Of a stretch of 32,500 nt of DNA, positions 12,229-23,149 are shown in pieces. The number at the start of each line of letters is the position of its first letter. Position 1 is the stretch's first letter. This DNA is from Trachelipus rathkii (Eukaryota > Arthropoda > Malacostraca > Isopoda > Trachelipodidae). Location of the stretch: contig JABUQX010126097.1 in NCBI GenBank assembly GCA_015478945.1, forward strand, positions 1 to 32,500. Direction: 5' to 3'. Below the pieces are notes generated by a model, which had not been told where the DNA came from, made no database searches, and worked only from the letters and a program-made list of their open reading frames with translations. A program made the position numbers and the translations under genes.

Positions 12229-12447
12229 CTAGTAGTAACGTATGGTATGTGCCCTTCGGGAAATACCATTATATAGGTTGAGTACCTCGAGTAACTCTTT
12301 GTACGACAGTACCCTGTGTGCTAGCCTTACCAAATTGGGAATGATTTGATTACATCTCATCTCCTCGGCTGCGTTGAATGGCGAGAGCGGTCGAATTCGC
12401 TGGCGACAAATGCGCAGGATCAGCGGGTCAGCTGAACACCTCTGCAT
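12229..12447 (-). pseudogene. Possible non-LTR RT C-terminal remnant
   Basis: A 72-residue minus-strand frame in a locally GC-richer island. Its C-terminal half reads like the segment that follows the thumb in many CR1/Jockey-type LINE reverse transcriptases: an IIPNL word, about eight residues later LSYKELLEVLNLY, then an Arg pair. In that family the usual pattern is RxxPxLxxLSYxERLxxLxLxxLxxRRxRGDLI. The GDLI end is absent here, nothing upstream shows an RT core, and the start codon is arbitrary. It may be a chance frame. This is pattern recall only. Confidence 0.25.
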
Positions 12448-14248
12448 CTTCGCTTACTTTATTATTATATAAATAGTCCACGAGAGAGAACGTCCAGAGG
12501 TAAGATTTGACGTAACAAAGCAATTACTTAAAAATAAACTGTATCAAATTATTTAATTCTCAAAGTTATATATTAATAACATATAATTACTATCAAATTA
12601 AATATTAAATAGCAAATTTTAAAACCATGTAGTAAATAAATGAATTTATTGAATAAATTAAAATCGATACAAAAATTTTGTTTAGAGAAAAATATCAGTA
12701 ACTAAACAGTTTCAAAATGTGGAGTTGCAGTATTATGGCATTACATTTAATCCTGGTGATTTGATTAACAGGCATACTTTTAACTCCCATAGAAAATTTA
12801 TTTATTGATAAATATAACTTTTCAATTAATAAGTAATTAATATTATCAATTTTTCCGAACAAAGTATAGGAACCAATATTCCTTCTAACTGATACAATTT
12901 AGTAACAAAGGAATGTCAAGTCTCTAGCACTAATTATATAGAGGCAAGTAAATATGTTCAATACTTTCAGATATAAAAAAAAATGCAAGATCCATTAACT
13001 GAAGGTCAAATTTAAAATTGACCTTTCGATTATAATAGTTACAGTTTGTATTTCTTTATCAATTCTGTATGATTCATATAAGTCAATTTGAAAATATTAA
13101 CTAAGTCTGGCACTCATGGAGCACCTGGTTAACGAAGATATTTTCCTGTCGACACTTTGCCAATGATGAATTTTTCAATTTTATTATTATTTAAATAAAA
13201 TATGTCTCGTTCATTTAACCTATTTATATTTTGGTTGGAATAGTGGTATTATATAAATTAATTGTCAAATAATTAAGTAACTAAAACTGAATTTGAATAT
13301 TGAACTTAAAATATCTAATTTGAAAATATTTTAAAGATATAATAGCAGGAAGTTTGAAGCTTCAGAACGTTGATGAAGTATGTCTAAGAGCAACTACACT
13401 AGATAAAACATGTGGTTGTTCGGTGATCGGTTCCACTCTGGATATTTTTTCGTCAAAAAGTTGTGTGAAGAAAGTCAGAAGCAGCAGATCGTATACCTCT
13501 AAGAGTTTGAATAGGTCATTCCGTTATAAATAGGCTGGATTGTTGGGCTTAACCAAAAAAATAAACTTATGTAATATATAATGAAGTTAAAAAGTAATAT
13601 ATAACCCCATTGAAATATACATTCTCACGTATTGGCTAGAAAAGTAAAATTAGCATATAATAGTTAATTTGAAGCAAGTATGGAGGATAAGAAGAAATCA
13701 CTGGGAATGAAGTGAAGGGAAGAGTTGAGCTATTAAATAGGCAATGGTTGGGCTCCATAGCCGGCGGCCCAAATAATTACCCTCAAAATGGTCCTTAATG
13801 ATGTTGCGCCTATACAGGTAATCGCGTAAAGAGAGAGCCGATCCAATACTTGTTTTAAAATAACATTATCTCTCTTTACCACCGATAAATGTTAAGTGGG
13901 TAAGGCTTGATCATTAATTCAGCGTAACCCCCTTTGGTTATAACGACATACCTATTTGTGGGGTATAAACCCTAAAAGTTAAAATCACTCCCCAAAAATG
14001 TCTTAAATATTATTTTTATATCAACCATAAAAAAGATAGTTCATACATATGCTACAGAAAATGTCATATAATTTTCAACGCATTCTATGGCGACTATTAA
14101 TATATCTTATCTAATCATAAATATATTCGAAAATATACGAGAGATAATATATTTAATATAATTACAAAGATATTTTGCGATTTTTTTATTTAATTTTAAC
14201 ATATTTAAAATACATTTAATATTGAAAGACGGGGAAGATACTAAGTAC
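12448..14248. other. AT-rich non-coding DNA
   Basis: No gene recognised. A moderately GC-richer patch at about 13740-13980 contains GGCTCCATAGCCGGCGGCCC but has stops in every frame. Confidence 0.5.
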
Positions 14249-14323
14249 ATTATATATAAATAATATATTTATATATATATGATATAATAAGTAAATATAA
14301 TATATAATACTATATATATAATT

Positions 14324-14356
<33 letters not shown>

Positions 14357-14605
14357 TATATATTTATATTATAATATTATATTATATTAATTATATATAT
14401 AATATTATATATATATATATATTAATAATATATATAAATTATATTATATATTAATATTATATTTAATATAATATAATATATATATATTATAATATATATA
14501 TAATATAAATATATATATATTAATATCTTATATAATATATTCTAATTATATATTATTATATATATATAATATAATATATTATATATATAAATATATTTAT
14601 ATAAT
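14249..14605. repeat. TA microsatellite block
   Basis: About 355 bp of imperfect TA repeat with AATAT phase slips and a few isolated G or C bases. Confidence 0.88.
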
Positions 14606-15344
14606 AGGAAACGAGGACCTTTACAAGAATAATTATAACCCCTAATAAGTCTATATGAGGAATGCCTTTCAAGATATTCAAATGAGATAAAATGTTTGCC
14701 CTGAGGGGTAAAATTGAGAACATGGTCAAGATTATTGTGACTATAATAATTTAACTTAATTCTAAATTTTTAGATTTTATATAAAAATATATATAATTAA
14801 TATATAATACTTTAATTAAATATGATTGATAATATTTAGTAATTAAAAATTGTTGAGTATGCAAATTTATATACCCAGCCAAGATATTTATCTGTTATTT
14901 ATTTGTAATAAATATAATATATAAAAATATCAATAATTTATATATGAAATAAATGGAATAGGAGCCAACCAATATTTTCCCGTACTTAAGTATTAGGTTA
15001 ATTTTTATTATATTTAAAAGAAATTAAATTTGATTAGTAAAGTTAAAAACAATTGCAAACCCAAATTAATCTGGACAGAGGAGTTTGTATATTTCGACAC
15101 CCATCGGATATATGAGGTAGACCCCTCTTCGCTCCCTGCCTACTAAGAAGCAGGATCCTCTTATGTTAAAATAATTATATATTATATATAATATATATAT
15201 ATGATAGGAGACCCCAGGGCTAGCAAAGCAACCCGGCCTTTCACTTTTCTGCTTGTAGAACTCCTGGACCAGCATTGAATCTTATGCGCCTAGAAATATT
15301 CTGGAGAGCTTTGGGAGAACGAGTTTCGTGGCCAAATGGAGACG
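14606..15344. other. AT-rich DNA with a small GC-richer island
   Basis: 14606-15060 is ordinary AT-rich sequence. 15095-15280 is GC-richer, interrupted by a 30-bp TA run at about 15171-15202 that splits it into two halves of unknown origin. A 69-residue minus frame spans both halves and reads through the TA run, so it is not credible as a gene. Confidence 0.5.
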
Positions 15345-15480
15345 AGTGCTAGTTGCCTGAATGGTTAAGGTCCGTAAGAACAACAGTACTCTGCACGGTC
15401 GACCGATCAACCGGGAAGGCTCACCGAGGAGAGATACCCGTCGGGAACCTATTGCGCCGAAATAGTTTACTAAAGATCTC
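15345..15480 (+). mobile_element. SINE-like tRNA head (Leu/Ser-type A box)
   Basis: TTGCCTGAATGGTTAAGG at 15353-15370 closely resembles the D-arm/A box of tRNA-Leu or tRNA-Ser genes (TGGCCGAGTGGTTAAGG). A weak B-box-like GGTCGACCGATC lies about 30 bp downstream at 15397-15408, closer to a degraded copy than to a functional tRNA. The region to about 15540 is GC-richer than its surroundings, as expected for the body of a retroposed element. No poly(A) tail or target duplication was found. Confidence 0.35.
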
Positions 15481-16314
15481 TCACCGACGATTCAATGCAA
15501 ATTTTGGTTCGTGTCACCAACGAAGAGGGTGATTGCTTTTAGTATCTCTTGAAAGCCAGCGAGAACAAGCTATTAACTATATTATGAAGGTAAATACTAT
15601 AATAATATACTATAATTTATTGTAATAATTAAGGCTATACTTTATTAAATTTCACCTTCCTAGAAATAAGACTATTAAATATAAAATATATAACTCATTA
15701 ATATATCTTAAGTTTAATCAACTTATATTATATTTAATTTTACAATTACGAATATTATTAAAAAAAGTTTATACCAAATTTAATTTAAACCAAAACATTA
15801 TAAAAAAGAAAACATTATAAAAAATTATTAATTAAATTTACTAAAGTACTATTTAATATTCACTATTATATGAAAAATACTATATTAGGGTTAGAAAGGA
15901 CAAGAGATATGTAAACACAGTCGTATAACGGTCATTCTGTCTCTATACGCGCTGAGAGGAGGGGGACAAAATTTTGCGTCCCTCCTTTGTAACAATTTCT
16001 CTCGATAATTTGTTCTTCGCTAGACTCGATACTAAATATCCGATATATGAATAAATCGCGGATACTTTTTTCGATATCGAAATATTAAATGATATTTTTT
16101 TTATTCATGAATATACCCGATTTTAATCGTTATTTTTAATCTATAATGCATGAACTATTCATTAATAGATCATTAATTAATTACTATTTTATGCTATCAT
16201 AAGAGGGTTAATTGTGTATGTAAGTTTCTTTACTCAATTTTTGGAAACAAAACATCCGCGAGATACGCCAGTTAAATTTTATCAGCTCATTCAAACCTAC
16301 ATGGAAATTAATTA
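15481..16314. other. AT-rich non-coding DNA with one hairpin
   Basis: No gene recognised. Apart from the hairpin listed at 15957-15987, the sequence is AT-rich with short words related to GATATC/CGATAT near 16025-16080. Confidence 0.5.
15957..15987. other. Inverted repeat / hairpin
   Basis: AGGAGGGGGACAAAATTTTG followed by CGTCCCTCCTTT can fold: GGAGGG pairs with CCCTCC and the self-complementary CAAAATTTTG sits near the centre. A few bases are offset. It could be the tip of a degraded foldback element. Confidence 0.6.
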
Positions 16315-16905
16315 CATCTAAAAATAAATTATAATTATAATATATAATTAACTTTAATATATTAATTATTTATTTTAAATTATATATAATAATAATTAAA
16401 TTAAATCAAATAATAAATTAATAATAATAAATATATTACAAAGATAATTTATAAAAAATAAACATAATAATATTATATATAATAAATATTATTATATGAT
16501 ATTATACTATAATTATTATTATAAAAATATATTAAATAATATAATATTAATTAAATATATAATATATAATATTAATAAAATGTAAATAATAATAATAATA
16601 AATTAAATAAATTAATAATTAATAATAATATAATTATAATTAAATTAATTATAAATATAATAATAAAAATTATATAATAATTAATAAATAATATAAATAA
16701 TAATAATAAATTAATAAATAATAATAGTCAAAATAAATAATATATTAAATTAAAAAATATATAATAAAATAATATTTATAATATATAATTATAATAATAA
16801 TAATTAATTAATATAAATAAATTATAATATAAATATAATTATATATAAATAATATAAAATTAAATAATAATAATATAATATAAAATAATAATATTACTTT
16901 ATAGG
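16315..16905. repeat. Nearly pure A/T tract, not a simple TA repeat
   Basis: About 590 bp with only a dozen or so G or C bases by eye. Unlike the TA blocks it is built from AATAAT, ATTAAT and AAATAT words with an A bias on the plus strand. It has no coding potential. Confidence 0.85.
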
Positions 16906-17600
16906 TTTTATATTTTTTAAAATTAGTTCCCCATTATGATGTGTCTATTACGATACCCACGTCAACTATATGATCAGGTTCAGATTGTATTGTAACAAAT
17001 CAAACATTTTCAATATAATATCAAAATTAGATTATTTTATTATTGAAATCCAATTATTAACTATTTGAAGGTGAGTAAAAGAGATTTATATAACTATATA
17101 TATATATATATATATATCAACTTTACCCAAGGTCATTACTAAATAAATCAAAATTCACCAACGTAACCCATCCAGTGCTAGATTAATTATCTAGTAGAAT
17201 TTGAAATGAAAAAAATCACCGTTTGTCGACTCTATCGGAGGTCTGGAGCCATAGAGACTTATTATATTGCTAGCTAGTTATAAGAAACGGAATATAATCG
17301 AATATGTTATGTGACAGACACCATTGGCACACTGCACTATCGGGCTTGAGCTATCATCAACAGTAGATTAGAGAACCGCCTTAGTTAAATAAAAAAATAA
17401 AAAAATAATTCAATATAAATTAAAATAAATAAAAATTGTCCTCAAAACTACAATAAGCTAACAGCGAAATAAGGAAATACATTATCTTTTTGAATCCATC
17501 TAGTAAAACATATTTCACATAGGAAAATGTAAAAAAAATAATCAAATATTTTTATTAGCTATAATCCGGCACTATACATTATGGGCTCGATTTTGAAGGT
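16906..17600. other. AT-rich non-coding DNA
   Basis: No gene recognised. It contains a 25-bp (TA)n run at about 17093-17117 and a moderately complex unique stretch at 17150-17400. Confidence 0.5.
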
Positions 17601-17850
17601 GAAAGCATTTAAAAACGTGGATGTTTCCAATAACCTAACCATAGGGGAGGGCGGAGGAACCCCCGCGATACCCAATTACCAAAAACCCAAATACTAAAGA
17701 GCGGGGTTCCGGAGAGACTCCTCCCGTGAGGTGGGGGAAATAATTCCTAATCTCACAGTAGTTTTCCCCGGAAGGACGAGAGACGCCCGACTCCTGCCTA
17801 TCGGGTTGTATACCCTTGGTATTCTTAATAGTAAATAAAAAAAAAAAAAA
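17601..17850 (+). mobile_element. Poly(A)-tailed, structured retroposon-like segment
   Basis: A GC-rich segment in AT-rich surroundings, ending in TAGTAAAT and a run of 14 A at 17837-17850. It can form several stems: GGAACCCCCGC at 17656-17666 with GCGGGGTTCC at 17701-17710, CCTCCCGTGAGG near 17721, and CCCGACTCCTGCCTATCGGG near 17788. The layout fits a SINE or a LINE 3' UTR copied from RNA on the plus strand. I see no clear A and B boxes, so the RNA source is not identified. The left boundary is uncertain. Confidence 0.5.
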
Positions 17851-18580
17851 TTAATAGAAAGTTGATCTTATTTATTAACGTAGAAAACCAATAAAAGAGT
17901 TCTCTAAAATATGGCTTCTAAATCATATATACATTATTATGGCAAGGATGTGGTATGTCACAGATAATCCAATTAATGGTTTGTATTGTGCTTGATTGGT
18001 TTTCCGATTTTTTTTGGTATCGCCCGATTGTCTGGCCTTTACGGTGTCGTGCATGAAAAATGGCAAGTCTTATTGGTGAGTTTTCTGCGCAGCTAAATTT
18101 TCTTTGGCACTCGGAGATTAACTACGTCCAGACAAATTTCAAGAGCGGCGACAGGCTATCTTAAGACGTCGCCTAATCGTAGATTATGATCAGTTTTTTT
18201 TATTTTGCTATATTTATTTTACTTTTTTTCTTTTATCGTATTATTTATTTTTCTGTTTTAGACAATGTTTATGTTTATCAGACAGTTGGTGGTGGAGTGG
18301 CCGGAATATGCGTGGACTGGTGTTAGTCTGGTTTGTCGAGTTTGTTGTTTGTTGTATTGTTGGATGTCTAAGGTAACATGCCATTCTGTATCGCTATTGA
18401 CGTACATCACCTATTTTTGGCGAGTATGAGCAGTGCAGGTAGCACTTCCTAGAGGATGTGGGTGTTGTGTGCGTTGTTGTGAGTAATCCCACTCGCTGCG
18501 GACTAATGATGGTCGAATCGCCATGTGCATCGCTGCCATCACGTGACGAGCAGAAGTGGTGCATTCTCGACTAGATGAAC
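17851..18580. other. Transition into T/G-rich region, no gene
   Basis: The plus strand becomes T- and G-rich and GC content rises. A pyrimidine tract ending in TTTCTGTTTTAG at 18251-18262 looks like a 3' splice site and is followed by a 54-codon plus frame (18265-18429) rich in Val, Cys, Leu and Tyr. I see no partner exon and would not call a gene. Confidence 0.4.
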
Positions 18581-19534
18581 TCACGTTTTCAGTTTTTTCT
18601 TGTTGTTATACTTCGATCTGAGTGGCGTTCCTGTGTAGTATGCTCGGATCGCGCTCATCACCTTCTTGTTCCTTCGTTTGGTATTCCACATTGTTGGTTT
18701 GACATGTGTCTTGTAGTTCTTGATTTGGCATGACGTTGATGTCTGGACTTCATTTGGTTGATCTGTAGGCGGTTCTTGGTGTTGACCTCATTTAGTCGTC
18801 TGTGCGTTTTCTATTTGGTGCTTTACACGGATGTCTCTTTCCTCGACAGGTGTGTTTCACACACTTTATGGGTCTTTACGTGCACATCTTCTTAAGCCCA
18901 TTTCCACTCTCCGTCCTTGACTGACCGACCTATCTGTCCAGGGGATAGGTATGCCACTTTTGTGTTCTGTCTCGATCTTCCTATTTCTAGTTTCTTGGCC
19001 GATTAATGGTTTTTCTGCTTTCCTTTTGGGACCCTTCGCATGCTGGTGTGGCTTAAGGTGTATTTAGCGTGCCTACCCCGCTACTGAGAATCCCGTCTGG
19101 TCTATCGAGCTGATCCTACTGTGCATTATTACGCATGTCAGGCCTCCAACTGATATTCCCGCAGTTGATTCCGTACATGAGTAGATTTCATACGGTTGTG
19201 TGGCTTTTTTATTTTTTCCCCGACTCCTCTTTTTTTTCCACCCGTCGATTTTCATTTCCGGCGCCGGAGCCTCGAGCCGGATATCCCTAAGCCCCGTTTT
19301 TGCCGCCATTTGCCGTTTTTCCCCGCACGTTGCGTTTTTTCGCACCGCTTTCGCGTTTTTCCCCGTTGCCGACCTTGGGGTTCGCGGTCTGGTGTGGTTT
19401 TCCGCGTTGGCCGGTCCCAGGTTCGCCCGCCTTTGGCAGTTCGTACCGGTCGTCCCCGCTTGGTGCCCTTGAGTGTCCCTCCTACTGGTTTTTTTGGGGT
19501 CCGGGCGCCGTTTATGCGTTCCCCCGGTCATCAC
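18581..19534 (-). pseudogene. Broken basic reading frame in a GC-rich island
   Basis: One minus-strand frame stays largely open for about 318 codons. The first 153 codons (19534 to a TAG at 19073) are followed in the same frame by stops at 19064, 18866, 18857 and 18788, with open stretches of 65, 22 and 68 codons, ending at a TGA at 18581. The predicted residues are strongly basic and polar, with a KKKRSRGKNKK cluster around residue 88. The sense strand is A-rich and T-poor, which is common in retroelement gag/ORF1 genes but also removes stops by itself. No zinc knuckle, RRM or catalytic motif is visible. It could be a decayed LINE ORF1 or gag, or a compositional artefact; I do not recognise the protein. 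Confidence 0.3.
19295..19374. repeat. ~20-bp degenerate tandem repeat
   Basis: Four adjacent units begin with CGTTTTT at 19295, 19314, 19333 and 19354, each followed by a C/G-rich remainder such as CCCCGCACGTTG or CGCACCGCTTTCG. It sits in the most GC-rich and CpG-rich part of the window (about 19200-19560). Confidence 0.65.
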
Positions 19535-19574
19535 CCCACGGTCCTATTAACATACGCCGACATGTAACTTGGTA

Positions 19575-20340
19575 AACCTTATTACGTTATACGGTGTCCG
19601 AATTTTGGTGCTGCGTGAGTTAAACCCAATTTATGGGTTTTGCGTTTCGGGCTAGAAGCCGATCTATTATAATTAATTTCATCAAGAGAGGTGTGAGGCT
19701 CAACCAGGTACCAGTACGATATAATCACGTCATTAAATGCCGTACAATCATAATTTGGTGAGAATGCACGTTGCAAGATACAGGTTTACTCCAAGAGAAT
19801 TAAAGAGTATAGCCGAGATGAATACTTAATAAATAAAAATGTAGAGCATTAATCTAGCGAAATAGCGAGAAAATACTGAGTCATAAATATGCGAGTATAA
19901 TTGTGAGGTTAATTTTAGAAACAGGGAACATAAAAGTCAAAATTAAATCACTACATACTACTTTGCAACCGAATCGATAAAGTGAGTTCTCTCTGAGATA
20001 TTATAGAACCTCTTTATTGATCGCGCTTTAGTCACACATATTTACTTTCGCAATAGGCGTCTTATTTGTGGATAGGGGAGATACCAGTTATATAACCTGA
20101 CACATTGTATTAGCTGACCCAGTGTCTTTAGGTCAACAATGAACATCATATCTTTAACTTAAAGACAGCCTTATTAGCACTTACGTGACGATGAAATTAT
20201 ATAGTGGAATAAGGTTCTTTTTCAAATAGTATGAGAGAATATCCTTAGAAGTGTTTCGGTCTTATAGTTTGGGTTTTTGCTGCGATTGGGGTAGGGCAGT
20301 CGCTATTATTGCTGAGTGTATAGTGTGAGTGGAGAGTTAT
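19575..20340. other. Non-coding DNA right of the GC island
   Basis: GC content falls back. A short hairpin AAACCCAATTTATGGGTTTT lies at about 19622-19641. No gene recognised on either strand. Confidence 0.5.
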
Positions 20341-20754
20341 ATGCTTGAGAAAGATTGGTGTATACTTCAGCATCATATAACATGCACCTTGAACTTTTTG
20401 CTTCAATGAAGAATTTTTTCTATCATACTATGAATTCTTCTGCATCTAGCAAGAGTTATGAGATGTTTCTGCTATGGTCTGCATTTATGAGGTTCAGTCT
20501 TATTATTGTAATCAAGTTGCCTTATATAAAGAGCGATGTGACAATTCGATTTCTCCTATGCGCAAAGTAGTATTTTCCTGTGGTGATAGTACCATAAAAT
20601 TAAGACTCTTGAGCACAACGGGAATTTATGCTCACACTCAAAAAGAACTGCACTATCAAATAGCGTTATCTCTTGGTGCTGGTGAAGTTGCATAAGATTC
20701 TGTCTCACTTCCTTTCTTGCGCGAGAAATAAAAATTGTTTGGCAAAGAATCAAT
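20341..20754 (+). other. Two overlapping unclassified frames
   Basis: Plus-strand frames at 20355-20570 (71 codons) and 20474-20695 (73 codons) overlap in different phases, as a frameshifted gene fragment might. The second reads like ordinary globular protein, with words such as KVVFSCGDSTIKLRLLSTTG, and ends in GAGEVA at a TAA. A minus frame at 20556-20753 overlaps both. I cannot assign a family, and no splice sites or start context support a gene. Confidence 0.2.
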
Positions 20755-22690
20755 GTTTTATAGCTTTGCTATTGATCAATTTTTTAAAGTGAGTATTCTG
20801 TCACTATGAAGCTTATGTCTGTGCGAGTGTCCTCTGTATATAACTCCTATTTATTAATACAATTTTGGGTCAGCACGCTTGTTATTATATTATTGCGTTA
20901 AGCAGATTCATAATCCATCTTTCTGATTTATAGAAAGTTGGCTAATCATAATTGCGTTTTATCTTATCTTAAGCCTTAGTTGTTTGGACAGGGATGATAC
21001 TCCTTTTACAAAAAAAATAAATGAAAAACATCACACTAGATACAGATTGAGTGAATGTACTAAAGTTTATCTTTTTATTTTCTTCTATACATTGTGAGCA
21101 CACGAAGCTGAATCTTTCTTTTTATAATATTTTATTACGAAATACGAGTTAGCTAGTATAAAACATGGTATACATTATATATTGTACTTATTTTTATTAC
21201 TTTATATTTATAAATGTTTATATGTATCATTATCATTACAATATATATATAACATATCAATGTTAATTACCTCATATTGTATTTATAAATATTTTTTATT
21301 TTAGTATTTATTTTTTTTTTAAATGGGTTGAATACTAATTTTTAGAGCATGACGTTGTGTATGTAAAGCGGAAGGACATTAATAATTTTTTTTTAATTTT
21401 AAATTTACTTATTATTTTAAAATTTATTTTATTATTCATATACTTTATTATTTTTTTTTATTTTTTTTAGTTTTTATGGTGTATTTTCTTTACTTTCGAA
21501 GATCTAACTTTTAGAAAATTAAAGAACTAATAAAGATAGATTTTGAAATTAAAGAATAAAATTAATAGTTAAAGATAAAAATAATTATTATTTTTTTATG
21601 TAAAATATTAATTCTATGAGATTATATTTTTCATGTTTAAAACATTAAAGATTATTAAAATAAAAAACGAATGATAAGATAAGTATATATACCGCCCACC
21701 TTAATAAATAAATCTGATCATATAAATAATGGCGGTCAGTTCTATTGCCCATGATTTAAATAATCGAATAGCAGGCAGATTTACGAATGTTTTCGTTTAG
21801 ACAATTTTTATAGAGAGTTGCATGCCTAAAATAAATGGATGTTAAATAGACCAATATTAAAACATTCAAGGGTAATAATGATAAATAATATCAAAATCTA
21901 TCACTTAACAAAGAATACATCTTAATAAAACATAATAATAAAGACATAATGCTACTAACCTCAGTTAAGACAGAAGTGACTCAATAAATATCAACGTTAA
22001 GTCCAAATTTGATCGTGAATCATACTTTGAGAACAAACACATTTTAGATTGTGAATCGAATATCGGATATCTAAGGATATTGTTAAGTATGTTTAATATA
22101 TTGACTCAATTATAATGTTACAATAATCAAGTAGTACAGAATATAAAAACTATTATATTTAATTTTTTTTAGATTTATGTTTTATGTATTTTAACACACG
22201 AATGTTTTTATACTATATATATAAATAAAAACTCATTTATATCTTTTTATGATTTTGTAATAAATATATTTAATAAATATTAGTTAATTTTTATAACATA
22301 TACACTATAAGAGCCTAGATATTATAGATATTATAAATAGAGAAAATCGAGAGAGAGAGAGAAGCTACGTAAGTAATAAAAAGTAAAAGAAAAAAAGTAT
22401 AACTTGAGAGTATTGTACGTCTACGATCACAAAACTAATCATTATATATATATATATATTCCAATATATACTGCTTACTCCTTATATATCTACCTATATT
22501 ATACCAGTGATAGAAACTGTTAACTGATTACTTATTATATTGATACTTATATTGATATGAGTAGAGCTATAGACTGCTATATTGATCAAGTCAAAATTTT
22601 GTATATATTATCAAATAATTTACAGAGAAAAAGGTGATTTGTTATATTTCTATTAGTAATTGTTTAGCAAATTTTAAAATAAAGACTTAT
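20755..22690. other. AT-rich non-coding DNA
   Basis: No gene recognised. It holds long T and A homopolymers near 21300-21480, a GA dinucleotide run at about 22348-22362, and a TA run near 22443-22461. Confidence 0.55.
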
Positions 22691-22697
22691 ATATCGT

Positions 22698-23069
22698 TGT
22701 GGAGTTTTAAAATATGGATTTTAGATTGAAATGGGAGCTCGCATAGGCCATCTGCCAGCTGCAGCTCCTAGGCCCTATTTAAATGAATGGTTTTATAGTA
22801 TCGTCAAAGTAATATCTTAGTATAAAACAATTATTTTTTTCTCATTCGATTTATATAGAATGAATAATCACTTAAAAAAAAAATTGTGCTCAGCAACTAA
22901 AAAAAAAAAAGTTTGTTTGCAAATTGATAGTTCGCGTGACTCTGATCAGAGAAAAAATACCAAAAAATCAGACACACACACTCACAAAATTGAGTTTTTT
23001 CTAAAAAACAAACATCAAAAAATCACAACCCTGGTTTTGGATCATCAAAAGTAGAATTAATGTCCCACA
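22698..23069 (-). repeat. Candidate 3' LTR of the BEL/Pao element
   Basis: On the minus strand the stretch begins TGTGG at 23069 and ends CCACA at 22698, giving the TG...CA ends and short inverted termini expected of an LTR of about 372 bp. A TATATAAA box lies inside it. A purine-rich stretch at about 23085-23115 (minus AGAGGAGAAAAAAATAAAAT) could be the polypurine tract but lies about 20 bp too far away; an alternative start at TGTAAATG (23084) would abut it. No second LTR exists in the window to confirm the edges. A 64-codon plus-strand frame at 22860-23054 falls inside and is probably spurious. Confidence 0.38.
22850..22857 (-). promoter_or_regulatory. TATA-box-like site in candidate LTR
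   Basis: Minus-strand TATATAAA preceded by CATTC. In an LTR this would drive element transcription. In such an AT-rich genome a chance match is likely. Confidence 0.25.
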
Positions 23070-23149
23070 GTTTGTGCATTTACATTTCCTTTGTATTTTA
23101 TTTTTTTCTCCTCTTGCTAATTAATAAATTTCTTCTATTTTTGCAGTTG

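Noticed and set aside
15066..15275. Minus-strand frame of 69 codons
   Set aside because: It reads through a TA microsatellite and joins two unrelated halves.
18265..18429. Plus-strand 54-codon frame after a splice-acceptor-like tract
   Set aside because: Composition (Val, Cys, Leu, Tyr, Trp) mirrors the T/G-rich strand; no donor, partner exon or domain was found.
19196..19575. Three overlapping plus-strand frames rich in Phe, Pro and Arg
   Set aside because: They are generated by the pyrimidine-rich CGTTTTT repeats and overlap in all three phases.
22860..23054. Lys-rich plus-strand frame of 64 codons as a small gene or hAT N-terminus
   Set aside because: It is driven by A homopolymers and lies within the candidate LTR, antisense to the BEL element. 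No downstream transposase follows it on the plus strand.
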